Assembly: GCA_027485465.1 (NCBI GenBank)
Contig: JAIXRA010000156.1
Coordinates: 1 to 34,580, forward strand
Direction of reading: 5' to 3'
DNA: 34,580 nt
Source: Bacteroidota bacterium
GTDB taxonomy: Bacteria > Bacteroidota > Bacteroidia > UBA7662
How positions within the stretch are numbered: the first letter of the stretch is position 1; each line of letters begins with the position of its first letter. A program made the position numbers and the translations under genes. This document shows, piece after piece, positions 9,841-21,100 of the stretch. Under the pieces are notes generated by a model that saw nothing but the letters and a program-made list of their open reading frames with translations, was not told where the DNA came from and searched no databases.

Positions 9841-10518
9841 ATGAAATGCCTACTCGGGCCCTGTTTAGGGCTCAAAACCTGCTTGCTCACCTTTCTCTTC
9901 ACCGCGGCCATCCATCAGCGCGGCGAGTCCATGGGCCCGGGTTCCAAGATTCGCATCCAGTCAAACGTCCCCGAAAGCTCTGTTTACCGCAAAACGCAGG
10001 GTAAAGGCCTGCCCATCTCGCTTTTGGAACGCTTTCGTAACGAATTTCCTGCGGCCGTTGAGGTCCACTGGGAGCAAAAGAAAGTCCCTAGCTCTGCGGC
10101 CGTTCAGGCTGAAACCCAAACCACCCTCACCCACCGGGTCCGCGGTTGGAACCTGGGACAATCCTTTGCCGCCGAGTACCCGACCGGAGCCCAAGCGGCC
10201 ACCATGGTGCATACCCTCGAACGCCCGGAGGACCTGGCCGTTGATCAACGGAGTGAAATCCTGAGACGTTGGCCGAACCAAACTTGTGTTGCGGTTTTGA
10301 GTAGCCGGCCCCGCAACGGCGTCCCCACCTACAAAGTATTGTTACAAAACAGCAGCTCCCGGCGATACGTTGTTGAGTCTTTGGAATCAAACGATACCAA
10401 AACCGCTTCACCCTGCCCCGATCGGTCCAAACCGGCCCGTCGTCCACGCCTCAGCTCCGATCAACAACGGTTGGTCTACTTGCTTCAAACTTGCCCAGCC
10501 AATTCTCCTCAACCCTAA
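9841..10518 (+). CDS. secreted protein with possible PepSY-like (BLIP-like) repeats
   Basis: Track ORF starts at a TTG (9835); ATG at 9841 gives [48 protein letters not shown]...[19 protein letters not shown] resembles the 'FxxxFPxAxxVxWE' pattern of PepSY-like domains. Confidence 0.5.
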   Translation: MKCLLGPCLGLKTCLLTFLFTAAIHQRGESMGPGSKIRIQSNVPESSVYRKTQGKGLPISLLERFRNEFPAAVEVHWEQKKVPSSAAVQAETQTTLTHRVRGWNLGQSFAAEYPTGAQAATMVHTLERPEDLAVDQRSEILRRWPNQTCVAVLSSRPRNGVPTYKVLLQNSSSRRYVVESLESNDTKTASPCPDRSKPARRPRLSSDQQRLVYLLQTCPANSPQP

Positions 10519-10520
10519 GC

Positions 10521-12818
10521 ATGGATTCTCTACCATCCTCCGCCAACCCAAACGGGTCTCCCAATTCCTCTCCCCTGCCCAACGATGGTTTGGCCCAACC
10601 CACGGTGGAGACCGCCGTTCAATTGGGCCTTTTGCCGGAAGAATTTGAACACATACGGGAAATTCTGGGACGCGTTCCCAATTTTACCGAACTCAGCATT
10701 TACTCCGTCATGTGGAGCGAACATTGTTCCTACAAAAACTCCATCAAATGGCTCAAAACCCTGCCCAAGGACGGTGAAGGCATGTTGGCCAAGGCGGGGG
10801 AAGAAAATGCGGGGCTGGTGGATATCGGAGATGGATTGGCCTGCGCTTTCAAAATCGAATCACACAATCACCCCTCGGCCATCGAGCCCTACCAAGGGGC
10901 CGCAACCGGCGTGGGTGGTATCAACCGGGATATTTTCACCATGGGAGCCCGACCCATTGCCCAACTAAACAGCCTGCGCTTTGGGAACCCAAACCACCCC
11001 AAAACCCGCTGGCTCATGCGCGGTGTTGTTAAAGGAATCGGTGATTATGGAAATGCCTTCGGAATTCCTACCGTGGGCGGTGAAGTTTTTTTTGACGATA
11101 GTTTTCAAATCAATCCCCTGGTCAATGCCATGAGCGCCGGCATTGTCAAACATGGGCAGACGGTGAAGGCTTTGGCCGAAGGGCCCGGCAACCCCGTCTT
11201 TATTGTTGGTTCACGCACCGGCAAAGACGGGATTCACGGCGCGGCATTTGCGTCCAAAGATTTGGGCGAAAACGCGGCAGAAGACCTTCCATCGGTGCAG
11301 GTTGGGGATCCTTTTCAAGAAAAATTACTGCTCGAAGCGACGTTGGAGCTGATCCAAACCGGTCATGTCGTGGGCATGCAGGATATGGGCGCTGCTGGCA
11401 TTGCCTGTTCAACCTCCGAAATGTCCGCCAAGGGATCCTGCGGAATGCGGATTGATCTGGACAAAGTCCCGACCCGCCAGGCCCGTATGCAGCCTTGGGA
11501 ATTGTTGTTATCGGAATCCCAGGAACGCATGTTGGTGGTCGGTCACAAGGGGTACGAAAAGCAAATTGCCGAGGTTTTTGCACGCTGGGATTTACCCTGC
11601 GAACAAATCGGCGAAGTCACCGAAGGGCCGCTGCTTTCTTATTACGACCAAGGACGCTTGGTGGCGGCCGTTCCGGCCGAAAGCCTGGTTCTGGGCGGTG
11701 GGGCGCCGGTTTACGAAAGAGCCTACCAGGAACCGGTCTACCAAGCCACCATCAAAGCCTTTGATCCAACCTCTGTCCCGGTCCCCGGTCCGAATCGCGA
11801 TGCGATGTTACCGATCATGGAACACCTGGCTTCCCATCCCAACCTCTGCTCCAAAGGCTGGGTCGCCCAACAATACGACGATACCATCGGTACGGCGTAC
11901 ATGGGCACCCGTCAGCCTTCGGATGCGGCCCTGGTTTTGGTCCGCGATACCCAAAAATCCCTGGCCCTCACGGTGGATTGCAATTCCCGTTATGTCTACG
12001 CCGATCCCCATCGAGGAACCGCGATCGCGGTGGCCGAAGCTGCTCGTAACATTGTTTGTTCGGGGGCAAGACCCATGGCGGTGACCAATTGCCTCAATTT
12101 TGGAAACCCCTACAATCCCGAAGTTTACTGGCAATTTGTGGGCGCCATTCAAGGAATGAGCGAAGCCTGTATCGCGCTGGGGACCCCGGTAACGGGGGGC
12201 AATGTTAGCTTTTACAACCAATCATCGTACGAGGGTCCGGTTATGCCCTCCCCGGTGATTGGGATGCTGGGTATCCTGGAGGATCCCACCCATCAACAAA
12301 CCCTGGACTTCAAACAAGAAGGGGATCTCCTCTACCTGCTGGGGCCTGTCACGGATGACCTTGGGTCGTCCCAATACCTCTACACCTACCGCGGTCTATC
12401 GCACAGTCCCTGTCCTCGGTTGGATTTGCAAGAAGAAAAATTATTGCACCAAACGCTTCAGGATTTAACCCGTCGTCAATTGGTGTTATCCATGCACGAT
12501 GTCTCGGACGGCGGATTGTTCTTGGCCCTCCTCGAAGGGGCCTTGCATCGCGGTTTGGGTTTTGATGTTCAATCCAGTTCCGGTATCCGGCGGGACGCCT
12601 TTTGGTTTGGAGAAGGCCAAAGCCGGGCTGTGATTAGTGTGGATCCCAGCGAACAGTACGCCTTGGAGCAATGCTTGAGCAACAGCGGTTTGGCCTACCA
12701 ATCCCTGGGCCGTGTGACCGCGGGCTCCGTGCATCTGGATGGCGTTGAATTCCCTGGCATTCAACATTGGACGGATCTGTACCAAAACTCCTTGGGGCGT
12801 CTCATGAACAACGCCTAG
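10521..12818 (+). CDS. purL: phosphoribosylformylglycinamidine synthase subunit PurL (small type)
   Basis: [79 protein letters not shown]. Track start 10491 overlaps the upstream CDS; ATG at 10521 follows its stop. Confidence 0.96.
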   Translation: MDSLPSSANPNGSPNSSPLPNDGLAQPTVETAVQLGLLPEEFEHIREILGRVPNFTELSIYSVMWSEHCSYKNSIKWLKTLPKDGEGMLAKAGEENAGLVDIGDGLACAFKIESHNHPSAIEPYQGAATGVGGINRDIFTMGARPIAQLNSLRFGNPNHPKTRWLMRGVVKGIGDYGNAFGIPTVGGEVFFDDSFQINPLVNAMSAGIVKHGQTVKALAEGPGNPVFIVGSRTGKDGIHGAAFASKDLGENAAEDLPSVQVGDPFQEKLLLEATLELIQTGHVVGMQDMGAAGIACSTSEMSAKGSCGMRIDLDKVPTRQARMQPWELLLSESQERMLVVGHKGYEKQIAEVFARWDLPCEQIGEVTEGPLLSYYDQGRLVAAVPAESLVLGGGAPVYERAYQEPVYQATIKAFDPTSVPVPGPNRDAMLPIMEHLASHPNLCSKGWVAQQYDDTIGTAYMGTRQPSDAALVLVRDTQKSLALTVDCNSRYVYADPHRGTAIAVAEAARNIVCSGARPMAVTNCLNFGNPYNPEVYWQFVGAIQGMSEACIALGTPVTGGNVSFYNQSSYEGPVMPSPVIGMLGILEDPTHQQTLDFKQEGDLLYLLGPVTDDLGSSQYLYTYRGLSHSPCPRLDLQEEKLLHQTLQDLTRRQLVLSMHDVSDGGLFLALLEGALHRGLGFDVQSSSGIRRDAFWFGEGQSRAVISVDPSEQYALEQCLSNSGLAYQSLGRVTAGSVHLDGVEFPGIQHWTDLYQNSLGRLMNNA

Positions 12819-12823
12819 GCAAG

Positions 12824-12857
12824 GGGTTCAACGAGCCAAAGGGTTCAACGAGCCAAA
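12824..12857. repeat. 17-bp perfect tandem duplication (GGGTTCAACGAGCCAAA x2)
   Basis: Two identical copies, 12824-12840 and 12841-12857, between convergent purL and nadC. Confidence 0.95.
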
Positions 12858-12872
12858 GGTCGCCCCACGGGG

Positions 12873-13745
12873 CTAGGAAGTAACGGAGCGAATTTTGAGG
12901 CTTAGGTCCAGGGCCTCCACGCTATGGGTCAAAGCCCCAATGGACAAGAAGTGAACGCCTGTTTCGGCGTAAGCCACCAAATTATTCCATCGAATGTTAC
13001 CGCTGGCCTCGGTGGCTGTATCGGGACCCAACCAGGTCACTGCTTCACGCAAAGCCTCGACGCTAAAATTATCCAACAAAATTCGATCAACCCGGCCGGC
13101 AGAACACAACACCTGAAGTTCCTCCATCGATCGGACTTCAAAAATGACCGGCAAGTCCAAAACATGGCGCTCCAGGTAGGAACGAACGGCCGCCAGGGCA
13201 GGTGCCACACCGCCGCAGGCATCGACGTGGTTGTCCTTGACCAGTATGGCATCGTACAAACCAAATCGATGGTTGACACCCCCGCCCCAACGCACCGCTT
13301 CCTTCTCGATCAACCTGTTCAAAGGCGTGGTTTTGCGGGTATCCAGCAAACGGCAAGGCGTATGTTCAATGGCCTTGGACCAAAGCCGGGTCCGGGTGGC
13401 GATGCCACTCATTCGCTGCATGATGTTCAGCAAAAGGCGCTCGGCCTGTAGAATGGAAGCGATGCGGCCCCTGACCTCCATGGCCGCAGTCCCGGCCTGG
13501 ACTTCCTGACCATCCACGCAATGCATTTGGAGTTCTAACTCAGGATCGACGGTGTGCAAGACCCAACGAGCGTATTCCAAACCGGCCAAGACACCGTCCG
13601 CCTTGACCCAAAGGACCGCTTGCCCCCGCTGTTCAGGAGGAATACAGGCCAAGGTGGTATGATCCCCGCTGCCCAAATCCTCTTCCAAGGCCAAGCGGAT
13701 GTACTCAAGAGGACTCAGCGAAGGACGATGCGAAAAATTTTCCAT
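12873..13745 (-). CDS. nadC: nicotinate-nucleotide diphosphorylase (carboxylating)
   Basis: ALEEDLGSGDHTTLACIP, ERLLLNIMQRMSGIATRT, LDTRKTTPLNR, VKDNHVDACGG, IEFEVRS-like IFEVRSMEEL. Start placed at MENFSHRPSLSPLEYI (13745); the longer track start is unlikely. Confidence 0.95.
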   Translation of the reverse strand: MENFSHRPSLSPLEYIRLALEEDLGSGDHTTLACIPPEQRGQAVLWVKADGVLAGLEYARWVLHTVDPELELQMHCVDGQEVQAGTAAMEVRGRIASILQAERLLLNIMQRMSGIATRTRLWSKAIEHTPCRLLDTRKTTPLNRLIEKEAVRWGGGVNHRFGLYDAILVKDNHVDACGGVAPALAAVRSYLERHVLDLPVIFEVRSMEELQVLCSAGRVDRILLDNFSVEALREAVTWLGPDTATEASGNIRWNNLVAYAETGVHFLSIGALTHSVEALDLSLKIRSVTS

Positions 13746-14281
13746 TGGTTGTTTTGTAGTTCCCAAAATAGACGGACTTTGAAAACCTGACCATTCTGGT
13801 CGCGGTATTCGCCCAAAAGGTAGGCCGCCCCTGCGCCTTGCTCGCAACGGGCATGCAATGTGCGATAAGACCGAAGCGGGTGTTTGTTCATGAAATTTCG
13901 AAGTACCGCGTAGGCAGCCTTGTTGGGGTAGGTGCTTTGGCGTTCGCCCCACTCCACTTGGACGGAAGGTCCTGCCATCGCCAAGAGACTATCGGCGTAA
14001 GCCCCTTTCCAATAACGAGCGACCCGCTGAAAATCACCGGAGGGTAGGCACCCTGCCCCTTGCTGAGCCATGGTCGGTCCCCCCAACCCCAACCAGACCA
14101 ACCCGATCAACCCGATCGATAGGCCTTGGCGTAGGTTCTTGAGGGACCCAAGGCCTTTAAGCTTCCGCCGAAAGCCGCGCAAAATGATGAAAAAAGGCCG
14201 GTATCGTTTCGATGCCTTTAAGGTAATTGAAGACACCGTAATGCTCGTTGGGAGAATGCAAGGCGTCTGAATCCAAGCCAA
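13715..14281 (-). CDS. DUF4783-like secreted protein (start codon uncertain)
   Basis: SVQVEWGERQSTYPNKAAYAVLRNFMNKHPLRSYRTLHARCEQGAGAAYLLGEYRDQNGQVFKVRLFWELQNNQWKIFRIVLR; Bacteroidota DUF4783 proteins commonly neighbour nadC. The track ATG (14281) lies deep in the upstream gene; the real start is probably near 14150-14070. Confidence 0.65.
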   Translation of the reverse strand: MAWIQTPCILPTSITVSSITLKASKRYRPFFIILRGFRRKLKGLGSLKNLRQGLSIGLIGLVWLGLGGPTMAQQGAGCLPSGDFQRVARYWKGAYADSLLAMAGPSVQVEWGERQSTYPNKAAYAVLRNFMNKHPLRSYRTLHARCEQGAGAAYLLGEYRDQNGQVFKVRLFWELQNNQWKIFRIVLR

Positions 14282-15536
14282 AGCCCATCAAAACGGATTT
14301 GAGGCCCAGTTCTTTTTCGAAAAGCGCGACAATAGGAATGCTCCCCCCACCCCGGGTCGGAATGGGCATCACCCCAAAAGTGTCTTGCATGGCTTGGGAA
14401 GCCGCCCGGTAAGCGATGCTATCGGTAGGGGTCACCACCGGTTCTCCGCCGTGATGCGGACGGACCTCGACCCGAACCCCAGCGGGGGCCAAGCTTTTGA
14501 AATACGAGGCAAACAATTCCGTCGCGCTGTGAGAATTTTGGTTGGGAACCAATCGCATCGAAATCTTGGCAAAAGCCTTGGATGGCAACACCGTTTTGGA
14601 TCCTTCGCCGGTATAGCCTCCCCAGATACCGTTCACATCCAGGGTAGGCCGAATACCGGTGCGCTCCAAGGTCGTGTAACCTTCTTCGCCATGGAGGGCA
14701 TCGATGCCCAAATCTTGCCTATACGCTTTTTCATCCAAAGGAGCCCGGTTCAGTTCCTTTCTTTCGGTATCACTCAGGTTCTGGACATCGTCGTAAAACC
14801 CTGGAATGGTAATTCGACCCTGTTCATCGTGTAAACGGGCAATCATCGAGCAAAGCGCATTGACCGGGTTGGTAACCGCTCCTCCGTAAACCCCGGAATG
14901 CAAATCCCGGTTGGGTCCGGTCACCTCCACTTCGACATACGAAAGCCCCCGCAATCCCGAATCAATACTGGGTACATCGTTGGCAATCATGCTCGTATCG
15001 GAGATCAGCACCACATCCGCGCTCAGTTTGGAACGGTTGTTACGGACAAAAGTCCCCAGGTTAGCGGAACCCACTTCTTCTTCGCCCTCGATCATGAACT
15101 TGACATTGCAAGCCAAGGCTTGGTGGGTCATCATGTATTCAAAGGCCTTGACATGCATGTAGACCTGGCCCTTGTCATCGCAGGCACCTCTTGCATAAAT
15201 TTTTCCATCCCGAATTTCGGGCTCAAAGGGCGGGCTATGCCAGAGTTCGTAGGGGTCGGCCGGCTGCACATCGTAGTGTCCGTAAACCAAAACCGTTGGC
15301 AAAGAAGGGTCGATGATTTTTTGGCCGTAAACAATGGGGTAACCATCGGTGGGGCAGATTTCGACCTCGTCCAAACCAGCTTCGCTCAGTCGTTCCGCCA
15401 AGTATTGGGCGGCTTCAAAGACATCATCGTGAAAATCCGGATTCGCCGAAACCGACGGAATTCGTAACAAATCAAATAATTCGTCCAACAGCCGTTGCTG
15501 GTTGGTTTCGATATAGGTCTTTACTTGGCTCATCAT
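14157..15536 (-). CDS. M20 family dipeptidase
   Basis: TVLVYGHYDVQPADPYELWHSPPFEPEIRDGKIYARGACDDKGQ, EGEEEVGS, GGSIPIVALFEKELG. Track start 15542 is TTG; ATG at 15536 or 15533 likely. Confidence 0.95.
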   Translation of the reverse strand: MMSQVKTYIETNQQRLLDELFDLLRIPSVSANPDFHDDVFEAAQYLAERLSEAGLDEVEICPTDGYPIVYGQKIIDPSLPTVLVYGHYDVQPADPYELWHSPPFEPEIRDGKIYARGACDDKGQVYMHVKAFEYMMTHQALACNVKFMIEGEEEVGSANLGTFVRNNRSKLSADVVLISDTSMIANDVPSIDSGLRGLSYVEVEVTGPNRDLHSGVYGGAVTNPVNALCSMIARLHDEQGRITIPGFYDDVQNLSDTERKELNRAPLDEKAYRQDLGIDALHGEEGYTTLERTGIRPTLDVNGIWGGYTGEGSKTVLPSKAFAKISMRLVPNQNSHSATELFASYFKSLAPAGVRVEVRPHHGGEPVVTPTDSIAYRAASQAMQDTFGVMPIPTRGGGSIPIVALFEKELGLKSVLMGFGLDSDALHSPNEHYGVFNYLKGIETIPAFFHHFARLSAEA

Positions 15537-15574
15537 CGTCAATTTGAATTCAAAACTAAGTCCAAAACTCCTTC

Positions 15575-16393
15575 TCAGACCCCGTGGGTCGAATCTGCTG
15601 ACCGCAACAACGCCTCCAAGGCCGGGTAGAGTTCAGCGGGTGCTGCCAGCACTTCGCGACCGTCCAAAGGATGGTGCGCAGGCCGAACGCTGCCCACCAT
15701 GCCACCCGCTTCTTGGACCAGGAGCAGTCCGGCGGCCACATCCCAGGGCTGCAGATTGTATTCGAAATAACCGTCAAAACGACCCGAGGCCACATAAGCC
15801 AAGTCGATGGCTGCTGATCCCATCCGACGGAGGCCCCGGCACTGACGCATCAAGGTTTGGAGGACCTCCATGTAGGCCTGGATGCGATCAAAGCGTTGAA
15901 AGGGGAAACCGGTCGCCAACAAGGCATCTTCCAACCCCCCTGGCCTGGATACCTTCAGGCGTTGGCCGTTGCAAAAAGCCCCAGAACCCCGGGTGGCGGT
16001 GAACATTTCATCCTGAAAAGGAGCGTACACCACACCCAAGTCCACTTGCTGATCGGTCACCAAGGCAATGCTGACCGAAACAATGGGCAAACCATGGACA
16101 AAATTGGTGGTACCATCCAAGGGATCCACCACCCAACGCAGGCCCCGAACGGTTCCTGGAACCAGCCCTTCCTCGGTTTGAAAGTTGGCCTCGGGGAGCA
16201 GGTCCCGTAGCCCCTCCACCAAAAGAGCTTCGCATGCCAAGTCCACCTCGGTCACGAGATTCCTTCGGTCCTTGAAGTGAATTTCGTTGGCCTGAAGGTC
16301 CCCGCTTCGACGAAGCATGAGATCTCCGCATTGCTTGGCCAGGATCTCGACCCCCGCTTGGATTTGAGCCTCCCGGCCTTTGAGATATTCCAT
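15575..16393 (-). CDS. inositol monophosphatase family protein
   Basis: FQTEEG, WVVDPLDGTTNFVHGLPIVSVSIAL, QPWDVAAGLLLVQEAGG. Start set at MEYLKGREAQ (16393). Confidence 0.93.
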   Translation of the reverse strand: MEYLKGREAQIQAGVEILAKQCGDLMLRRSGDLQANEIHFKDRRNLVTEVDLACEALLVEGLRDLLPEANFQTEEGLVPGTVRGLRWVVDPLDGTTNFVHGLPIVSVSIALVTDQQVDLGVVYAPFQDEMFTATRGSGAFCNGQRLKVSRPGGLEDALLATGFPFQRFDRIQAYMEVLQTLMRQCRGLRRMGSAAIDLAYVASGRFDGYFEYNLQPWDVAAGLLLVQEAGGMVGSVRPAHHPLDGREVLAAPAELYPALEALLRSADSTHGV

Positions 16394-16407
16394 GAATGTT
16401 GGACGAT

Positions 16408-18102
16408 TTAAGCTCGATTTTTCATGAGGGCACGAACCCCGTAAAGCAATCCAAAAAGCACCGTAAAAACACAAGACAAACGGCCCAGAACATCCCCGTA
16501 TTTTGCGTAAAGGGTGGGTTCGTTTCGCAATTGCAAGCGTCCCTGAACCACGCCCCGACGTCCCCAGCCCAGGGTATCCACGAATTCGCCCCGGTGATCG
16601 ATCAGGGCCGATATCCCGGTGTTGGCGGAGCGTATCATGGACCTTCGTTGTTCAATGCAGCGCAAACGGGCGTAGGCCAAATGCTGGCGATGACCGTCGG
16701 TTTCCCCCCACCATCCATCGTTGGTCATCACGGCCAATAGGTTGGCTCCATTGTTCACAAAGCCCCCGCAATAAGCCCCAAAAATAGATTCGTAACAAAT
16801 CATCGGCGCTACCTTGAGGGGGATGCGTTCGGAGCGACCCTGGACGATTGGATCTTTGGAAATCCAGCCCATCATCAAGGGGGTACGCTCCGCTTGGGTT
16901 CCGAGTTGTCCTGTCATCCCCCCCAAATCCACCGAAATCCAACGCGCTATGGCGTTAAAAACCATTGGGTAAGGTAGTTTCTCCACCCCAATAACCAATT
17001 TGGATTTGTGATAAAGAGCGGGCCATGTGTTGATATTGTGGGGCTCCGTTGAATCCACCGAACCCAAACCCAGCGCCGAATTGTAGAAGGTATAGGTGGG
17101 AGAACCGCTTCTTTGGCCATGCAATTGGACCACGCTGGCCCCTGTCATCAAGGCCAACCCCGGACGATTTCTAACATAATTCTGCAAAGTATCCAACCAC
17201 GGATTCTTAGGGGCCCCATCACCCAATACCCAATAATCCGGCAAGGCGGTTTCGGGCCATACGACCAGGCCGGTTCCCTCAAGCGAATCGGTGCATTTCA
17301 AGAAGATTCGCATTTGTTCGGCGTAAGTTGACGGCTCAAATTTGACCCGGTAAGGATCCAAATTGGGTTGAACGGCCAAGACCCGAATCGATGGCTCCTG
17401 GGTGTTTTCCCGGAACTTGGTGTTTTCCCGGAATTGGTAAAGGCCCACGGAAACCGCTGCTGGTATCAACAACCACAGCGCGGCCCATAACTTGGCTTGG
17501 CGCCTTTGCATCACCGTTTGGTAAAGCCAAAAATTAACCGACAAAATCCATAACGAACCTCCGGCGACCCCGGTCCACTCGTAATACTGAATCCACCAAG
17601 GATGATTGGCGGGGGCATGACCCAGGAGCATCCACGGGAAATCCAGATCGATGCGCTGATGCACATATTCCATCGCCAGCCAGGGACTCACCCAGGCCAG
17701 CCATTGCAACCAGACCTTCTTGTCGGTGGCCAAAGAACCCGCTTTTTGGAGCCATGCATAAAACATAACGGCCAAGGTGAGGTAGAGCGCATTGGCCACG
17801 ACTCCAGCCACTGCACCAATCAAAGCGGCCCGATAAACCCACCAAGTACTCAAACCAAAAGCCAAACAAGCAGCACCAAAAATCACCGGCAAAGGCCTGC
17901 GGGTATGATCCACCACCCACAACAAAGGGATCAAGGCTACCCAACTCAAGGGAAGGAAATCGTGGGGAGGGAAGGACAACCACCAAGCCAGGCCGGCTAG
18001 GCCCCCCAGAACCCAGGGAAAGAGACCAGGGGATATCCATCGGGCTATCATCGGATTCATACTGCAAAAAACGGAGGAAGTCGTTTCCAAACCAAAGAAC
18101 AT
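16408..18102 (-). CDS. lnt: apolipoprotein N-acyltransferase
   Basis: N-terminal polytopic domain then nitrilase-like domain: VVWPETALP, YHKSKLVIGVEKLPY, PMICYESIFG, NDGWWGETDGHRQHLAYARLRCIEQRRSMIRSANTG. Start may be the ATG at 18054. Confidence 0.93.
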   Translation of the reverse strand: MFFGLETTSSVFCSMNPMIARWISPGLFPWVLGGLAGLAWWLSFPPHDFLPLSWVALIPLLWVVDHTRRPLPVIFGAACLAFGLSTWWVYRAALIGAVAGVVANALYLTLAVMFYAWLQKAGSLATDKKVWLQWLAWVSPWLAMEYVHQRIDLDFPWMLLGHAPANHPWWIQYYEWTGVAGGSLWILSVNFWLYQTVMQRRQAKLWAALWLLIPAAVSVGLYQFRENTKFRENTQEPSIRVLAVQPNLDPYRVKFEPSTYAEQMRIFLKCTDSLEGTGLVVWPETALPDYWVLGDGAPKNPWLDTLQNYVRNRPGLALMTGASVVQLHGQRSGSPTYTFYNSALGLGSVDSTEPHNINTWPALYHKSKLVIGVEKLPYPMVFNAIARWISVDLGGMTGQLGTQAERTPLMMGWISKDPIVQGRSERIPLKVAPMICYESIFGAYCGGFVNNGANLLAVMTNDGWWGETDGHRQHLAYARLRCIEQRRSMIRSANTGISALIDHRGEFVDTLGWGRRGVVQGRLQLRNEPTLYAKYGDVLGRLSCVFTVLFGLLYGVRALMKNRA

Positions 18103-18140
18103 CGGGTTGGTTTAAATCTTTGTAATTTGCACGAGTTCTT

Positions 18141-21100
18141 ATGAAAAACAATCAAAAAAGCCGATTTGGGCAAGCCCTTAGCCCCTCCACGATGAATATA
18201 TTCCTCCGGGGGGTCCTTGTTTTGGTCATTTCCACCATCGCGGCCGCTTACCCGAATCGGGTGGCTGCGGCGGCTGTTTTCTCGGAATCCGGCCCCTCGG
18301 TCTTTCGACTACCGCACCAAGGGGGGGTCTTGGAAATACCCATCCTGCCCACCGGTATCGGTGAAATGCGCCAACAATCGAAAGGCTGGGCGTCTTGGGA
18401 TGGACGCGTTTACCTGCTCATGGGTTGCAAGCGCTTGCCAACGGCCACGGAATGGGAAGCGCTTAACCAGGAAGGGCTGCGTTTTGAGGGGTATCTCCCT
18501 CCGCTGGGTTACTTTGTTTCGGCACCCGCAGATTTTAGTCAATCATTGTTAAAACAACTAATTTTACCAAAATCATCCATCCTTGCCATCGCCCCCGTTG
18601 ATCCTCTGCTGAAGCTGAGTCTATTTCTAATGGAGAACGGGTTTCCACGTTTGACGGTTGACTCCGACGGACGCGCCCTCCTCCATGTCACACTGCATCC
18701 GAGCGCATCGGTTGAAAATTGGACCAGAGAATTCAGCCTTGTTCCAGGCATTGAACTTGCCAAATCACCCCAAGGGCAGGACGGTATCGCCCTGCGATTG
18801 ACACCCAATCTTTTGCCAACCCTCCTGCAACACCCGGCTGTTCAATTCATTGAACCTGGAAGCCAGCCCGGAGAACCCGAGGATCGGGAAGCCCGCAGTC
18901 TGCACCGGGGTCACGCCATTGATAACCTTGTGATAGGCGGTCGTCGCTTTGATGGGGATAGCGTCGTTGTAGCGATCGCAGATGATGGCGCCATCGGTCC
19001 GCATATTGATTTTGCGGGGCGTGTCACGCAATACACGACCAATACCGCAGCAGCCAACACCCACGGGGATATGGTCGCCGGCATCTCCGTTGGCAACGGC
19101 AACCTCAATCCAACCCGCATCGGTGCGGCCACCAAGGCCTATTTGCACATGTACGGAATCTCCAGTTACCCCCATGTGAGCAATGCCGTGACCAACTTGA
19201 GCACCCTGGGGACCACCCTGACCTCCACCTCCTATTCCGAAGTCAACGGGGGTCTCTACAACAGCAGCGCCGTCAGCATCGATGCCCAATTGAACAGCAA
19301 CCCCTTGCTTATGCACGTTTTTTCTGCTGGCAATGCCGGAACCTCGGACCACGGGTACGGTGCCGGTTCCGGATGGGGGAACATTACCGGTGGTTACAAA
19401 GCCGGCAAAAATGTGATCGCCGTCGGCAATCTTCGTAACACGGATTCGCTCGAAAATTCATCGAGCCGAGGCCCGGCCAGCGATGGACGCATCAAACCCG
19501 ATATCAGCGCCAATGGTTACAACCAAATGTCCACCGGTCCCAACAATACCTACCAGGTGGGGGGTGGAACATCCGCTGCCTCGCCCAGCGTCATGGGAAC
19601 CCTCGCTCAAATTAGCCATGCCTACCGCAGCTTAAATCAAATCCGCCCTCCTGCCGCGCTCCTCAAAGCCGCCATCCTCAATACAGCCGAGGATCTTGGG
19701 AACCCCGGGCCGGATTTTCGCTTTGGTTGGGGCCGAATCAACGCCCTAAGGGCGGTGGATTTATTGCAGGACAATCGATACCAAACCGGCACCCTCAACC
19801 AGGGAGATAGCCAGAGTCTGGTCTTGGATATTCCACCCCTTACCCGGCAATTAAGGGTGATGCTCTATTGGGCGGACCGGGCTGGAGTCGCGAACGCTAC
19901 CAAGGCCCTCGTCAACAACTTGGATCTCCGCGTTCTATCTCCCGTTGGGACCGCGGTCTTGCCATTGGTTCTCAACCCAACACCGACCGTTGCAGCCCTG
20001 AGTGCCCCAGCTACTCCCGGTATCGATACCCTGAACAATGCAGAGCAGGTTCGCATCCTGAATCCTGCACCGGGGAATTACACGGTGCGCGTTCATGGGA
20101 CCGGAATTGCCCAAGGACCTCAAACCTATTGGTTGGTCTATGAATGGCATACCGATCAAATTATAGTGACCTATCCCATGGGCGGAGAGAGTTTTGTTAG
20201 CGGAGAGACGGAATTGATTCGCTGGGATGCAACCGGCAATACCGGAACCTTTACCGTCCAATGGAGCAATAACAACGGGCAAACCTGGTCGAACATCGCT
20301 TCCAATTTGGGGCCGAATGTTCGCCATACCTCTTGGGTTGTTCCTTCGACCACCGGTGGTCAATACAAAATCCGTGTTGTATCAGGCAGTCTAACGGGGG
20401 AATCCACCCAAACCTTCAGCGTAAGTCCTGCTGTAACGGGACTGGCCTTTGGCTATATCTGCCCCACCGAGCTGGGCTTGGTTTGGGCACCGGTGAGTGG
20501 AGCGGGTCGCTACATCGTGCACCGACTGGGGGCACGCACCATGGATTCCATCGGAACCACCACAGGAAGCAATTTTACGGTTACCGGAACCAATTTAACC
20601 TCCGAAGATTGGTATGCTATTACAGCCGTTGGGAACGCCAGCGCGTGGAGGGGTCGCCGCAGTCTAGCCGTTTCCAAACCTTTGAATACCACGACCGGTT
20701 GCCAAACCGCCCCGGTTGCCAATTTTGGAGGGTCCTCCCAACAAGCCTGCCTGAACCAAACGCTCACCCTGCTGGACCAAAGCCAAAACAATCCAACCAA
20801 CTGGCAGTGGACGATTGCTCCGGCTTCCTTTGTTTTTGTGAACAATACCAACGCCAACTCCCCCAATCCTCAAGTTCAATTTACCGCCAACGGCACCTAC
20901 ACGGTCACCCTGGTGGCGGGAAATAGTTACGGCTCCGATACGTTGAGCAGGCTTCAGTTTATCAGTGTGGGGCAGGGTCAGTCGCTACCGATTTCGGTTA
21001 ATTTTTCGGGGCTGGGTCTGCCGTCGGGTTGGGCTCTCCAAAACCCTGATTCGTCAACAACCTGGGTTTACCGCAGCGGTACCGGCCCTGGAGGAAGCAC

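Noticed and set aside
18765-19352. 195-aa Gly-rich minus-strand ORF
   Set aside because: Antisense to the catalytic domain of the S8 protease; glycine richness is the complement of Pro/Ala/Thr codons.
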